Assembly (NCBI RefSeq): GCF_000430785.1
Contig: NZ_AUMR01000018.1
Coordinates: 35,741 to 99,740, forward strand
Length of the DNA stretch: 64,000 bases
Direction: 5' to 3'
Source of the DNA: Ectobacillus panaciterrae DSM 19096
Lineage (GTDB): Bacteria; Bacillota; Bacilli; Bacillales; Bacillaceae_G
A program made the translations under genes and the position numbers. A model generated the notes under the pieces. That model worked only from the letters and a program-made list of their open reading frames with translations, did no database searches and was not told where the DNA came from. Shown here piece by piece: positions 33,238 through 42,661 of this stretch. How positions within the stretch are numbered: the first letter of the stretch is position 1; each line of letters opens with the position of its first letter.

Positions 33238-33858
33238 ATGCATATTTGTTTATTTGGCGCAACCGGGAGAGTCGGGACAGAAGTGTTGCGCCGGGCGCTG
33301 CAGGACGGTCATGCAGTAACGGCCTTAGTAAGAAATCCGAACTTGCTTCAAATTTCTCATCCCAATCTCCATGTAATAGAAGGAAATGTGCTGAGGGAAC
33401 ACGATGTCCAAACAGCGATGCTTCAATGTGAAGCTGTTATCAGTGCTCTCGGAACAGACGAAGCGAGTACATTGTCGGACAGTATGCCGCTGCTGCTGCG
33501 TGCAATGAGAAATGAGAATGTCACGCGCATCATTACTGTCGGCACTGCCGGCATTTTACAGGCTCGCTCCAATCCAAGCGTATACCGCTTTCAGTCGGCA
33601 GAATCGCGCCGCAAGTCAACGAAAGCAGCAGAGGATCACCTAAAAGCGTATGAGTTGCTTAAGCAATCACATACAGATTGGACAGTTGTATGTCCCACGC
33701 ATTTAGTGAACGGAGACGCAACAGGCGAGTACCGGACGGAAAAGAATATGCTGCCTGTTGACGGTATAAAAATTACCGTTGGTGACACTGCTCTTTTTAC
33801 ATACGAGCAATTGTTTTCTCTTCGACATAATCAAGACCGGGTGGGGATTGCGTATTAA
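33238..33858 (+). CDS. NAD(P)H-binding protein, YwnB-like
   Basis: 206 residues. The N-terminal LFGATGRVGTEVLRRAL is the NAD(P)-binding motif; CEAVISALGTDEAS and ITVGTAGIL follow, as in biliverdin-reductase-B/YwnB-type proteins of the NmrA-like group. Substrate unknown. Start set at the ATG after AAAGGAG. Confidence 0.78.
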   Translation: MHICLFGATGRVGTEVLRRALQDGHAVTALVRNPNLLQISHPNLHVIEGNVLREHDVQTAMLQCEAVISALGTDEASTLSDSMPLLLRAMRNENVTRIITVGTAGILQARSNPSVYRFQSAESRRKSTKAAEDHLKAYELLKQSHTDWTVVCPTHLVNGDATGEYRTEKNMLPVDGIKITVGDTALFTYEQLFSLRHNQDRVGIAY

Positions 33859-33888
33859 AAGCCTTGAAGAAGCTTCTTCAAGGCTTTT
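33857..33888. terminator. Bidirectional terminator
   Basis: A 32-bp perfect palindrome around AAGCTT with A and T ends, between convergent genes; it covers the last bases of the DUF456 gene. Confidence 0.85.
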
Positions 33889-34369
33889 ACAATGTTATGT
33901 ACAGTATAAATACGATAATCATAAGCACCTGTATAATCGCTTTGGCAATAGAGCTGCTGAGGAAGCTGATGACTGTAGCGAGAGCGACCAAAAAAGCATC
34001 TTTTGTTCCTTTTTTATGAAGAAGTTCTGTTGCAAATACAGATAGAAATGGAACGATCAACAAACCGAACGGCGGAAAAAAGAACGATCCGATGATGATC
34101 GAAACCATACCAACACGTTCTCCCCATTTTGTGCTGCCGTACTTTTTTAAAAAATAGCTGTTTGCAATAAAATCAGCGATAAATAAAAAGACAGTAAACA
34201 GCACCTGCAAAATCCAAAATAACAGCGTAAGCTCTTCCTTGTTTATGCCAAACTGATAAATCAGAAATCCTGCCCATAATACAAGAACCCCTGGAATGAC
34301 CGGGTAAATGAGTCCGACGAACGCCAAAATAAAGCAGGCGATAATCAGAATCCATAATAAAACCGTCAA
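33887..34369 (-). CDS. DUF456 membrane protein
   Basis: 160 residues, with four hydrophobic segments. VGLIYPVIPGVLVLWAGFLIYQ and the KKYGSTKWGERVGMVSIIIG block are the DUF456 signature. Function unknown. The start is TTG after GAGGGG. Confidence 0.85.
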   Translation of the reverse strand: MTVLLWILIIACFILAFVGLIYPVIPGVLVLWAGFLIYQFGINKEELTLLFWILQVLFTVFLFIADFIANSYFLKKYGSTKWGERVGMVSIIIGSFFFPPFGLLIVPFLSVFATELLHKKGTKDAFLVALATVISFLSSSIAKAIIQVLMIIVFILYITL

Positions 34370-34449
34370 TGCAACCCCTCACTTTACACAAAATAGTTTG
34401 TTAATTATATCTATCTTAAAGGGATTTACATAGGTAGTCAAAAACGGTC

Positions 34450-35328
34450 CTATTGCTCAGCTCCAGGCTGTAACGGTTGCCTCACATGGTACAAGAAAGG
34501 TGTCCGGCGATTCCATAAAACAGCTTGAGCTGCGGTGAAGAAAAAATAGGGAATATAAAGCATTGTAATGCCGATTACTGTCACTGCGGGCGAAGTCAGA
34601 TAATAGCGCAGCAGAAAGTTTACGAGACCGTCTGCATGAAGAAGAAATTCAAAAAAAGAAATCGTAATAAGCGTAGAGAATAGAATGGATTTGCGCGCCG
34701 ACAGAAAAAAAAGAAGCAAGGATTTGCCGGCTGGAACAGCTTTAGACACAGCGATGTATGATGGAAGCCAGCCTTTTGCAGCTTCTACCGCAAATACGAA
34801 CGAGGCGCATACAATAATAACAATCGTTGAAATATAGGGCAGTGACAGAACTGCCTGTACTTTGCAAAATAAAAAGATAGTTCCAAACTGTAAAAGAACT
34901 GTCAAGATGGACGAAGGCAGCCATTTAATCGCATAGAAAATGCGTTTTGTCCAAGAGGGGGCACGATGAATTTGTTTGCCAAGCCAGAGGATTGACAGAA
35001 ATCCGAGACAAAGAGAGAAAAGAAAATTAACTAATGTAATGGAGTAGGGTCCTAGAATGTATGGAAATAACGGAAATAGCGTTTCATGCTCACTTGGCTG
35101 AGACCATTGCAACGGGGGAAGCAAAAATGGTTCTCGCGTCCAAGCAGAAGCAGGAAATGTAAGAGAAGCAGGGTGCAAGATGTCTCTAAAAACAAACTGC
35201 ACTTGTTTTAGAAACGAGATATCATCAGAAAGAAAAAATGCGGGCAAGCAACTGAACATAACGATAATTGCTAAAAATAAAAAACTGTCCAATAAGAGAG
35301 AAAAGAGAGAAGAGCGCAATAGCTTCAC
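34450..35328 (-). CDS. Multi-span membrane protein, permease-like
   Basis: 292 residues with about six membrane segments and an extracellular loop after the first. The topology resembles an ABC-transporter permease of the dipeptide type, but no EAA loop is clear and no ATPase gene adjoins. Function unknown. Confidence 0.55.
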   Translation of the reverse strand: MKLLRSSLFSLLLDSFLFLAIIVMFSCLPAFFLSDDISFLKQVQFVFRDILHPASLTFPASAWTREPFLLPPLQWSQPSEHETLFPLFPYILGPYSITLVNFLFSLCLGFLSILWLGKQIHRAPSWTKRIFYAIKWLPSSILTVLLQFGTIFLFCKVQAVLSLPYISTIVIIVCASFVFAVEAAKGWLPSYIAVSKAVPAGKSLLLFFLSARKSILFSTLITISFFEFLLHADGLVNFLLRYYLTSPAVTVIGITMLYIPYFFFTAAQAVLWNRRTPFLYHVRQPLQPGAEQ

Positions 35329-35483
35329 CTCGTTTTTGTCTGAAAATTCTTAATGTTATTGTACTTGCTTTACGTCATACAAACAACGAGAGAAACAGTC
35401 GTATTTTGTTGAATGATGTAAGATAGTTTCGGTTGTGTTTTCGCTTCTTGCGTAATAAAGATACGATAAGGAAGGGAGCGAGC

Positions 35484-35732
35484 ATGATGTGTATATGGGA
35501 GATGGATATAGAGAAGGAGTGGACATTGCGTCACTGTCAGGAGCTTGTGAAAAGGCTGAGCGCATTTGAGTCTGATGCTTTATTGAAGGCGGCAGAGAAG
35601 ACTATCAATATGAAGAGCTTGCTTGGTTTATGCAGCCTTATATTACAGCTGGGCGATTCAGTAACGATTTGTACGTTCGGGTACGACGAGGAAGAAACGT
35701 TGGAAGCATTAAAAAGTATATTGCGTTCGTAA
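35484..35732 (+). CDS. HPr/Crh-like protein without the catalytic His
   Basis: An 82-residue protein. The C-terminal INMKSLLGLCSLILQLGDSV and GYDEEETLEALKSIL match the HPr fold, including the Ser46 site of HPr kinase (NxKSxxG). At the place of His15 the sequence reads WTLRHC, with no matching His-Ala-Arg-Pro motif. This is the pattern of Crh, which acts only in catabolite regulation. Start is ATG 35484 or 35487, after GAAGGGAG. Confidence 0.65.
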   Translation: MMCIWEMDIEKEWTLRHCQELVKRLSAFESDALLKAAEKTINMKSLLGLCSLILQLGDSVTICTFGYDEEETLEALKSILRS

Positions 35733-35890
35733 CATACATGACAAAATATCGAAATTTTTGAATGAAAGATTAACTCGGTGCATCAGGCCGTTACAAAATC
35801 ATCACGGTTTCGTAACTTTGCCGTTTCGCCAAAAAAACTATGCTATGCTGAAGGCACAGAAAGACGAGATCCAAAAGGAGAGTGGTGAAT

Positions 35891-36304
35891 ATGTTAGAAG
35901 CATTTATGGCAAAGTTCGGAAAAGGTGCAGCGGAATTAGAAATCGCTCTTCCAAAATCTACTTATCATATCGGAGAAACGGTTGAAGGAGAAGTGTTGAT
36001 TCGTGGAGGAAAGGTAAGACAAGAAATTGAAAAAGTAGAAGTTCATTTTGTAAAAGGCCAAAATGAATTAGGGATAGAAAGAAGCCATACACTGGGAACA
36101 ATTACAGTTAGCCAATCATTTTCGATTGAACCGAAAGAAGAAAAGACAATGTCGTTCCAACTGCGTATCCCGACGGAAACCGAGCTGCCTAATACGAATA
36201 CTGCCTATTACATCACAAGCAAGCTTCATATAGACGGAGCCTTTAATGATTATGACAAAGAATATATTCATGTAAAAAAGAATAACTGTAAGAATCTCAT
36301 TTAA
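35891..36304 (+). CDS. Spo0M-like sporulation-control protein, short form
   Basis: 137 residues. KSTYHIGETVEGEVLIRGGKVRQEIEKVEV and AYYITSKLHIDGAFNDYDKEYI match the N-terminal arrestin-like half of Spo0M (normally about 255 residues). The second half is missing and the tail (NNCKNLI) is unrelated, so it may be a truncated gene. The start follows AAAGGAGAG at good spacing. Confidence 0.65.
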   Translation: MLEAFMAKFGKGAAELEIALPKSTYHIGETVEGEVLIRGGKVRQEIEKVEVHFVKGQNELGIERSHTLGTITVSQSFSIEPKEEKTMSFQLRIPTETELPNTNTAYYITSKLHIDGAFNDYDKEYIHVKKNNCKNLI

Positions 36305-36443
36305 AAGTCACCCCCTCAAAATAGGATATCGAGAGACAGATTGCTCACTATTCTCTGCATATCGGGCAAATCCTGTATATGGGCAAACAAATAAGGAATA
36401 CAGATTGGGAATGTCTGAGCATACCGAGAGGGCAAGCGGAGAA

Positions 36444-36767
36444 TTATTTACGGAAAGTGCGTTCCCACTTCAAGTAGGAAATAAGACGATACAGGGCGGG
36501 AAGCAAAAGCAAGAGGCCTAAAAGCCGTGTTCCGCCTGTATCTGTAAAAAGGAAGGTGAGTGCGGCAAGAAAGGTGAAAACAGTAAAGATGTTACTTAAA
36601 AGCGTGTTAAGAGGAATGAGGTTTGTAAACGGGAAACGAGCATACTGCAATTCTTCTTCATAGCATGTTTCGTGATAGAAAAAAATACGAAAATAGAAAA
36701 ATACAGTGATTAAATCTTGCGGTCTTTTAATAGTTTTAGCGCATTTCTGGCAGCGAATTTTTTTCAT
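36444..36767 (-). CDS. Membrane protein with N-terminal zinc ribbon
   Basis: 107 residues. The N-terminus has CQKC and a later HETC, forming a possible zinc site, followed by two membrane helices (about residues 55-75 and 78-95) and a basic tail. Ribosome-binding site GAGGTG. Function unknown. Confidence 0.6.
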   Translation of the reverse strand: MKKIRCQKCAKTIKRPQDLITVFFYFRIFFYHETCYEEELQYARFPFTNLIPLNTLLSNIFTVFTFLAALTFLFTDTGGTRLLGLLLLLPALYRLISYLKWERTFRK

Positions 36768-36867
36768 GGTATCACCTCTTTATGCTGCTTTTACTATATA
36801 GTAAGAAAACACATGCAAATGTGTGTGGACAAGGGGATAAAAAATAATTTACAGAAGAAGAGTTTAT

Positions 36868-36964
36868 AGAAGCGCACCGGAAACGAGAGAGAAGAAGCAT
36901 ACCATACGCCCTTTTAGTTACACATAGCACATAGAAATGTCGAATTTATAATTCACTTATATAG
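36868..36964 (+). repeat. Dispersed repeat, partial copy E
   Basis: AGAAGCGCACCGG, GAGAGAAGAAGCATACC, TTACACATAGCACATAGAAATG and CACTTATATAG match copy D. After the end comes GGTGCAAC, resembling the start of copies A and B. The rest of the 309-bp gap before spoIIP shows no gene. Confidence 0.65.
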
Positions 36965-37076
36965 GTGCAACAAATAAGAAATTTCATCAAAATTCACCTC
37001 ACTCTCAATATCGCCAAGCTTTTTCAGGTCTATTTGCTAGGGCTTGTACATATATTGCTAGAGAAAGGGTGATGAG

Positions 37077-38231
37077 ATGAGCCGGAGCTATTTTTATGTA
37101 AAAAAAGTAAATTTATCAAAGGTCGTTGCGCTTATACTCGTCGGCATTTTATCGGCCTTTTTATTTGCGGGAGTTATGGTAACGTCTTTAAAACAAACAA
37201 AATCCGTCTACTTGCACGAATGGCTGAGCGAGCTTTCGATGAATGGATATATGTATGCGTTTGGAACAGAAAATCATTATTTCACTCAAGAATATCGAAA
37301 TTTAAATAAAGAGTTCTCGCTGTCCTCGCTTTTTCTTTCCACCGCAACAAACATTCGCTTTAATGATGTAAGAAGCTTAATAGGAACGGAATTGCCGGGG
37401 TTCACAAAATATGATACAGAGATTTTAATTGCAGGAGAAGGCACGAACTACTCGAACTTGCCGATTGAATCGAGTGTGCCGCTTGAGGAGCTGTTAAAGG
37501 AACGAAAAGGAGAAGGAACAGCACCGCCGAAAACAGATGCGCCAAAGCAGCAAAATCCTCCCGCGCACTCAACAGGGGATAAAAAGGTCGTATTCATTTA
37601 TCATACGCATAGCTGGGAATCGTATTTGCCGATGCTGAATATGGCAAATAATCCTGATGAGAATAAAGCGACGAGTTCTGTTTCCAACATATCTGTTTTT
37701 GGAGAGCGTTTAAAAGAGCAGTTGGAAAACTACGGAATAGGTTCTACGAACGATAAAACAGATATCGGTAAGCTGTTGATATCAAAAGGCTTGAATTCAG
37801 ACAGTTCCTATAAGGTGTCGCGCCAAGTTGTGCAGCAAGCGATGGCAGGGAATCAAGGGCTGCAGTACTTTTTTGATTTGCATCGCGACAGCGCCCGTAA
37901 ACCTGTGACTACGAAAGAAATTAACGGTAAAGCTTACGCCAAACTGTACTTTATCATCGGAGCCGGAAACAAAAACTATGAAAAGAACGAAAAGCTGGCA
38001 ACGGCTCTTCATGAAATGATTGATAAAAAATATCCCGGCGTGAGCCGCGGTGTTGGCCGAAAAGATTTCAGAACAGGCAACGGCATATACAATCAAGATT
38101 TATCGGGGCAAGCCATATTAATAGAAGTAGGCGGTGTAGACAATACAGTTGAAGAATTAAATCGAACTATTGATATTTTGGCAGAGGCGTTCAGTGAATA
38201 TTATTGGCAGGCAGAAAAAGTAAATGGATAA
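37077..38231 (+). CDS. spoIIP: Stage II sporulation protein P (SpoIIP)
   Basis: 384 residues with an N-terminal membrane anchor (about 13-35), a linker rich in Pro/Lys/Gln, and the amidase domain with VFIYHTHSWESYLP, FFDLHRDSA and ILIEVGGVDN, which carry the zinc-binding His and Glu. SpoIIP cuts the cross-links of peptidoglycan stems and with SpoIID/M drives forespore engulfment. The usual neighbour gpr is absent, so this may be a second spoIIP copy. Confidence 0.92.
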   Translation: MSRSYFYVKKVNLSKVVALILVGILSAFLFAGVMVTSLKQTKSVYLHEWLSELSMNGYMYAFGTENHYFTQEYRNLNKEFSLSSLFLSTATNIRFNDVRSLIGTELPGFTKYDTEILIAGEGTNYSNLPIESSVPLEELLKERKGEGTAPPKTDAPKQQNPPAHSTGDKKVVFIYHTHSWESYLPMLNMANNPDENKATSSVSNISVFGERLKEQLENYGIGSTNDKTDIGKLLISKGLNSDSSYKVSRQVVQQAMAGNQGLQYFFDLHRDSARKPVTTKEINGKAYAKLYFIIGAGNKNYEKNEKLATALHEMIDKKYPGVSRGVGRKDFRTGNGIYNQDLSGQAILIEVGGVDNTVEELNRTIDILAEAFSEYYWQAEKVNG

Positions 38232-38273
38232 CGAAAACGTGGACGCAATGTTCACGTTTTTGTTGTAGAGAGG

Positions 38274-39332
38274 ATGAGAGATTTGTATTTTCGCAAAAAC
38301 ACAGAGTTGCAAAAGCGGTTGAATATAGCCATGATCCAGCAATGGATATCTCAATTTACTGTGTCTTTTCAGGTTCAAAGCTTTCGGGCTGCTTCCCATG
38401 GACAAGAAAATATCGTGCTGATGTTAACAGATGCGCACCAGAGCATGTATGTGCTAAAGCTGTATTCCATAGCACGCAGTCATTTTACCGCCTCGTATAT
38501 TGAGAGAATCATGGAAAGAGAAACTGCCTTTGTCATGTTTTTAAGAGAGAAGGGAGTCCCGGTTCCGGCATTGTACCAAACAAAAGATGGAGGCTTTTTT
38601 ATAAAAGAGATACAAAACGAGCATTTTCTGTTCGTGACTCTTAGTGAATATATAAAAGGAAAGGCGCTTTTCTACACTTTGCCGCATATGCAAGCTATGG
38701 CTGCGTTACAAGCGAAGATGCACAAGGCAGCTGTGAGTTTTGCTGCAGAAAATTTTTATAAAGAACCGGATGATCAGTACTCCATGCTGGCCTATCGGAT
38801 GAAGCAGCGCAAACCGATTACGGCTAAGAAATTTCCGAATGCTCTGTATAGTCAGCTTGAATATGTATATAGAGAAGTTCAGCCGGAGCTGTCTTCTTTT
38901 TATAAAAAGCACGAAAAGTTCCTCATTCATTGTGATGTAAAATTCGACAATGTACTGATGAACGGAACGCGTATAGGAGCGCTGCTGGATTTTGGCGATG
39001 TCCGCTATTCAGTCATGCATGAGGACTTGGGTGCATCTATCTTTTACATGTGTGACTATTTTCATAATCGAAAGCTCGAATTTGGGAGGTTTTTGTCTGT
39101 TTATCTTCGCTCTTATGAAAAGGAATCTGGGAGGCGTCTATCGAATTTAGATAAAACTATCATTTTGTATTATGCAGCGGATCGCTTTTTAATATGGAAT
39201 TTATTTTATTTGGCAGAGGATCAGCATAATGAAAAAGAGATTATGTATCAAGAGAAAATGGCCAAAAAACATATGCGTCTTATAGAAAAATTGTTTATGT
39301 TTTTTGGAAAAGAGCTGTATTGGCAAGGGTGA
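38274..39332 (+). CDS. Aminoglycoside-phosphotransferase-fold kinase
   Basis: 352 residues. The catalytic loop FLIHCDVKFDNVLMNG (H-x-D-x-x-x-x-N) lies around residue 222, and LLDFGDVRYS is the metal-binding DFG-like motif. This fold includes CotS/YutH-type spore proteins and small-molecule kinases; the substrate is unknown. The ATG lies very close to its GAGAGG, and an internal ATG at 38331 could be the start. Confidence 0.75.
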   Translation: MRDLYFRKNTELQKRLNIAMIQQWISQFTVSFQVQSFRAASHGQENIVLMLTDAHQSMYVLKLYSIARSHFTASYIERIMERETAFVMFLREKGVPVPALYQTKDGGFFIKEIQNEHFLFVTLSEYIKGKALFYTLPHMQAMAALQAKMHKAAVSFAAENFYKEPDDQYSMLAYRMKQRKPITAKKFPNALYSQLEYVYREVQPELSSFYKKHEKFLIHCDVKFDNVLMNGTRIGALLDFGDVRYSVMHEDLGASIFYMCDYFHNRKLEFGRFLSVYLRSYEKESGRRLSNLDKTIILYYAADRFLIWNLFYLAEDQHNEKEIMYQEKMAKKHMRLIEKLFMFFGKELYWQG

Positions 39333-39359
39333 GGGGAAATTCCGAAATTAAGAAGGTGC

Positions 39360-40121
39360 ATGATGATAAAACGAATAGGAAGCGCCGTTATCGGTGCGGT
39401 TATCATTGCAGCTGTTTCGTTATTTGTGTTACGAAGCCCGATTTTTTATTTGATACACCCAGGTCAAGAGAGTATGCAGTACATAGGAGAGACTGAATTT
39501 CCAAGCTATGCGTCAACAATTGCCAAGAAGGATGGAAGCTTGGTTATTGTAAGCAATCCGGATTCGCTGCTTGTGCTGGTCAACAAAGACAGACGGCTGC
39601 CGGATTTTTATACGCCGCCCGATCTTGTAATCCCCAACGTGCGCTTTTCTTATAATGGAGATAAGGAAAAGATGCAGATGAGGAAAGAGGCTGCGAAGGA
39701 GTTGGAAAAGCTGTTTCAAGCAGCAGATCGCGAAGGCGTATATTTATTTGCGGTTTCAGCCTTTCGTTCTTATGAACGGCAAAAGGCTTTACATACCATG
39801 TATCAAAAACAGGAGGGAGAAGCTGTCACGGCTGTATCGAGTGCAATTCCTGGTACAAGTGAGCATCAAACAGGATTGGCGGTGGATGTGTCAGCGCAAT
39901 CATCCCGCTTTCAGCTTGAAACTTCATTCGGCAAGACGAAAGAAGGGAAATGGCTGGTGGAGCATGCACATGAATACGGTTTTATCATTCGCTACCCTGA
40001 GGATAAAACGGCCGTAACCGGCTATATGTATGAACCGTGGCACATTCGCTATGTCGGCAATCCGCACGCTGATTATTTATTTAAGCGGCGGTTAACGCTA
40101 GAAGAAGCAATGCCGAAATAA
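39360..40121 (+). CDS. VanY-type D-alanyl-D-alanine carboxypeptidase
   Basis: 253 residues: an N-terminal anchor or signal (about 5-28), then peptidase M15B. SAFRSYERQKALH, GTSEHQTGLAVDVS with the zinc-binding His and Asp, and YEPWHIRYVG with the third ligand are intact. It trims D-Ala (or works as an L,D-carboxypeptidase) from peptidoglycan stems outside the membrane. It follows the kinase gene by 27 nt. Confidence 0.9.
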   Translation: MMIKRIGSAVIGAVIIAAVSLFVLRSPIFYLIHPGQESMQYIGETEFPSYASTIAKKDGSLVIVSNPDSLLVLVNKDRRLPDFYTPPDLVIPNVRFSYNGDKEKMQMRKEAAKELEKLFQAADREGVYLFAVSAFRSYERQKALHTMYQKQEGEAVTAVSSAIPGTSEHQTGLAVDVSAQSSRFQLETSFGKTKEGKWLVEHAHEYGFIIRYPEDKTAVTGYMYEPWHIRYVGNPHADYLFKRRLTLEEAMPK

Positions 40122-40144
40122 TAAGGGAGAAGGGGGAAAATACG

Positions 40145-40591
40145 ATGAATGAATTGTACAAAAAGAAGGTATATGCCTACGTAACACGGGAAAAAGAAGA
40201 GAACATACAGCTCCTTGTCCATACGCATCGCGACGTACCGGAAGCCGGTGTTCAAGTTCCGGGCGGCACTGTAGAAAATGGGGAATCGCTTGAAGAGGCG
40301 CTTCTTCGTGAAATATTGGAAGAATCCGGATTAAAGCATATTGCAGTCGAGGATTTAGTAGCAGACGAGCTTATTTATGTGAAAGAAAAGGACGAGTATC
40401 AAAAGCGGTACTTCTATCATGTAACATTGACGACAGATGTGAAAGAAGAATGGAGTCATACAATTGCGTGTGCAGGCGAAGATAATGGTCTTGTATTCTG
40501 CTACAAGTGGATAGGTATAGAGGAAGGTTTATCATTGGCAGGAAAACAAGGGGCATACGTTCATCATATAGCAGCTGCACATAAAATTTGA
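40145..40591 (+). CDS. Nudix hydrolase
   Basis: 148 residues. The Nudix box is complete: GGTVENGESLEEALLREI followed by LEESGL (about residues 40-63). The substrate is not predictable. It lies 23 nt after the VanY-type gene, so the two are probably cotranscribed. Confidence 0.88.
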   Translation: MNELYKKKVYAYVTREKEENIQLLVHTHRDVPEAGVQVPGGTVENGESLEEALLREILEESGLKHIAVEDLVADELIYVKEKDEYQKRYFYHVTLTTDVKEEWSHTIACAGEDNGLVFCYKWIGIEEGLSLAGKQGAYVHHIAAAHKI

Positions 40592-40628
40592 GAAAAGGGC
40601 GATTTGCTTACAAGCAAGTCGCCTTTTT
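40592..40628 (+). terminator. Terminator
   Basis: AAAAGGGCGATTTGC pairs imperfectly with GCAAGTCGCCTTTTT. Confidence 0.8.
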
Positions 40629-40710
40629 ACAGCTTTAGCTTGTCTGAAATTCGCGAAATATAAGGGATTCGCAAGAAGAATAGTTTACTAGTATAAGAGG
40701 TTCCATTATA

Positions 40711-40897
40711 CTTATATAAATGCAACTAAAAAATCGACATAAACTTTTCTTTTAGGGGGAAGAGATCATCCGGCTAAGCGTAGAAGCGGTCAACCCCTTT
40801 TCGTGGCCCATGCAGGGAGAGAGAGGGAGCGCGGTTTCCCTTTTGTTCTATGTGGCAAACGATAGATATGTCGGAATCACAAAGTGGACTTATATAG
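40711..40897 (+). repeat. Dispersed ~190-bp repeat, copy B
   Basis: Starts CTTATATAAATGCAACTAAA, ends GTGGACTTATATAG; about 85 percent like copy A by eye. It lies upstream of the NfeD gene and may influence or supply its leader. Confidence 0.8.
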
Positions 40898-41003
40898 GAA
40901 GCAGCTTACATTAAAGAGGAAGAAGAAGCAACTTTTTTTCCTAAAGCTGTATGATCTACATATACATAGGATAAGCACAAATATCTTGAAGGAAGGTGTA
41001 GAC

Positions 41004-41426
41004 GTGGCAGGGTGGGTTATTTGGCTGTTATTGGCCGGCGGACTATTTATTGCTGAAATGCTTACGCTCACATTTTACTTGCTCTGGCTTGGGATAGGTG
41101 CGATTGTTGGAGCCGGCGTTGCTTTATTTGTACCGAATTTATGGGTGCAGGTTGTCTGTGCTTCCATTGTAAGTTTAATTTTGATTGCTTTTTCAAAGCC
41201 GATTGTTCGTAAGCTCCGGATTGGCAAAGGCTATGAAGACGCAGTTGACACCATTGTCGGCAAAACGGGAATCGTTATACAGGACATTACGGAAGAGATG
41301 AACGGCATCGTAAAAATCGGCGGCGACGCATGGAGCGCCACTGCATCTGAAGCGATTGCGCAAGGCGAAAAAGTAGTAATTGTAAAACGGCGCAACACCG
41401 TTTTAGTCGTAAGGAAGATCAGTTAA
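41004..41426 (+). CDS. NfeD-family membrane protein
   Basis: 140 residues. The first two membrane helices carry WLLLAGGLFIAEMLTLTFY and LGIGAIVGAG; the C-terminus has the OB-fold segment VGKTGIVIQDI and GEKVVIVKRRN. NfeD proteins partner SPFH proteins, one of which follows. I use GTG 41004 after GGAAGG; the longer frame starts inside the repeat. Confidence 0.85.
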   Translation: MAGWVIWLLLAGGLFIAEMLTLTFYLLWLGIGAIVGAGVALFVPNLWVQVVCASIVSLILIAFSKPIVRKLRIGKGYEDAVDTIVGKTGIVIQDITEEMNGIVKIGGDAWSATASEAIAQGEKVVIVKRRNTVLVVRKIS

Positions 41427-41544
41427 TGGTTGGAACGGTTTTATCCATTTTAACTGTTGGGTAAACAAAGTATGTTTAAATGTTAATGGTTTATTCAAAA
41501 TTAAAGGGTTTTTGTTTAGCATATAACTTAGAGGAGTGAACGTA

Positions 41545-42477
41545 TTGGCAGGAATTATTTTATCCATATTATTAGTCATACTTGTTGTTGTGTTTGCGGC
41601 GTTGTCGGTAAAAATCGTTCCCCAACAACAGGTTGGTGTTGTAGAACGTCTTGGGAAGTTTAACAGGCTGATGCGTCCCGGATTAAATATACTTGTACCT
41701 ATTATTGATCGAGTACGTACGTATCACGATTTACGTATTCAACAAACGACTGTTCCCCCACAGGCGGTGATAACTCGTGATAATGTGCATGTGTCAATAG
41801 ACACTATCATCTTTTACCAAGTTATTGATCCTGAACAGGCTACTTACGGCATATCAAACTATGTGAATGGTGTGCGCAATATTACCAGTGCTACAATGAG
41901 ACAGATAATCGGTAAGTTGGAACTTGATGAAACGCTCTCTGGCCGTGAAAAGATTTCTTCTGAGATCCGTATTGCCTTAGACGAAGCTACTGAAAAGTGG
42001 GGAGTCCGTATCGAACGTGTAGAAGTAGTCGATATTAAACCACCGCAAGACGTCCAAGAGGCAATGGAAAAGCAAATGAAAGCTGAAAGAAATAAGCGCG
42101 CTATCATTTTAGAGGCTGAGGCGGCTAGGCAAGATACGATTTTGAGAGCTGAAGGGGATAAACAAAGTAAAATCTTAAAGGCTGAGGGTGACAAGGAAGC
42201 AGCTATAAGAGAAGCAGAGGGTATACGTCAGGCAAAAGAATTAGTAGCCATAGGTAATGCTAAGGCTCTTGAAATCGTTGCTGAGGCAGAGAAGAAGAGA
42301 GTGGAAGCGCTTCGTGAATCTGGACTAAATGAACAAGTGCTTGCTTATAAATCCTTTGAAGCCTTAGGGGAAATAGCGAAAGGACCGGCAAATAAGGTAT
42401 TTATCCCATCAAATGCCGTGGAAGTTTTAGGGAGCTTGGGGGCAGTTGGAGAGATTTTTAAAGAAAAGAGAGACTAA
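41545..42477 (+). CDS. SPFH/stomatin-family membrane protein (QmcA-like)
   Basis: A 310-residue protein. It has an N-terminal membrane helix, the SPFH domain (VPQQQVGVVERLGKFNRLMRPG, ITRDNVHVSIDTIIFYQV), and a long coiled coil rich in AEGDK repeats (about 185-260). It organises membrane microdomains, probably with the preceding NfeD. TTG 41545 is preferred because the GTG at 41536 overlaps the GAGGAG ribosome-binding site. Confidence 0.9.
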   Translation: MAGIILSILLVILVVVFAALSVKIVPQQQVGVVERLGKFNRLMRPGLNILVPIIDRVRTYHDLRIQQTTVPPQAVITRDNVHVSIDTIIFYQVIDPEQATYGISNYVNGVRNITSATMRQIIGKLELDETLSGREKISSEIRIALDEATEKWGVRIERVEVVDIKPPQDVQEAMEKQMKAERNKRAIILEAEAARQDTILRAEGDKQSKILKAEGDKEAAIREAEGIRQAKELVAIGNAKALEIVAEAEKKRVEALRESGLNEQVLAYKSFEALGEIAKGPANKVFIPSNAVEVLGSLGAVGEIFKEKRD

Positions 42478-42528
42478 TATTTTGCTTAAGACAAAACTTT
42501 AGTAATTATAGAGGGCATTAATGTAGAG

Positions 42529-42583
42529 TAGTGTTATCCCAGGTTCAACTTTTTTATTGGACCTGGAATAACACTTTTTTTGT
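42529..42583 (+). terminator. Terminator
   Basis: AGTGTTATCCCAGGTTCAA pairs with TTGGACCTGGAATAACACT, then T run. Confidence 0.85.
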
Positions 42584-42631
42584 GATAAAAATGTCTGTTT
42601 TTTGCCTGTTAAAACACTTACAGAAAATTAT

Positions 42632-42661
42632 AACATAGCCTTTTTTAAAGAAGGCTATGTT
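42632..42661. other. Hairpin of unknown role
   Basis: AACATAGCCTT and AAGGCTATGTT form an 11-bp stem with a T-rich loop. The rest of the 371-bp gap (42478..42848) shows no gene. Confidence 0.55.

Noticed and set aside
40884..41003. N-terminal extension of the NfeD frame
   Set aside because: It starts inside the dispersed repeat, is basic and unlike NfeD, and a GTG with a good ribosome-binding site exists at 41004.
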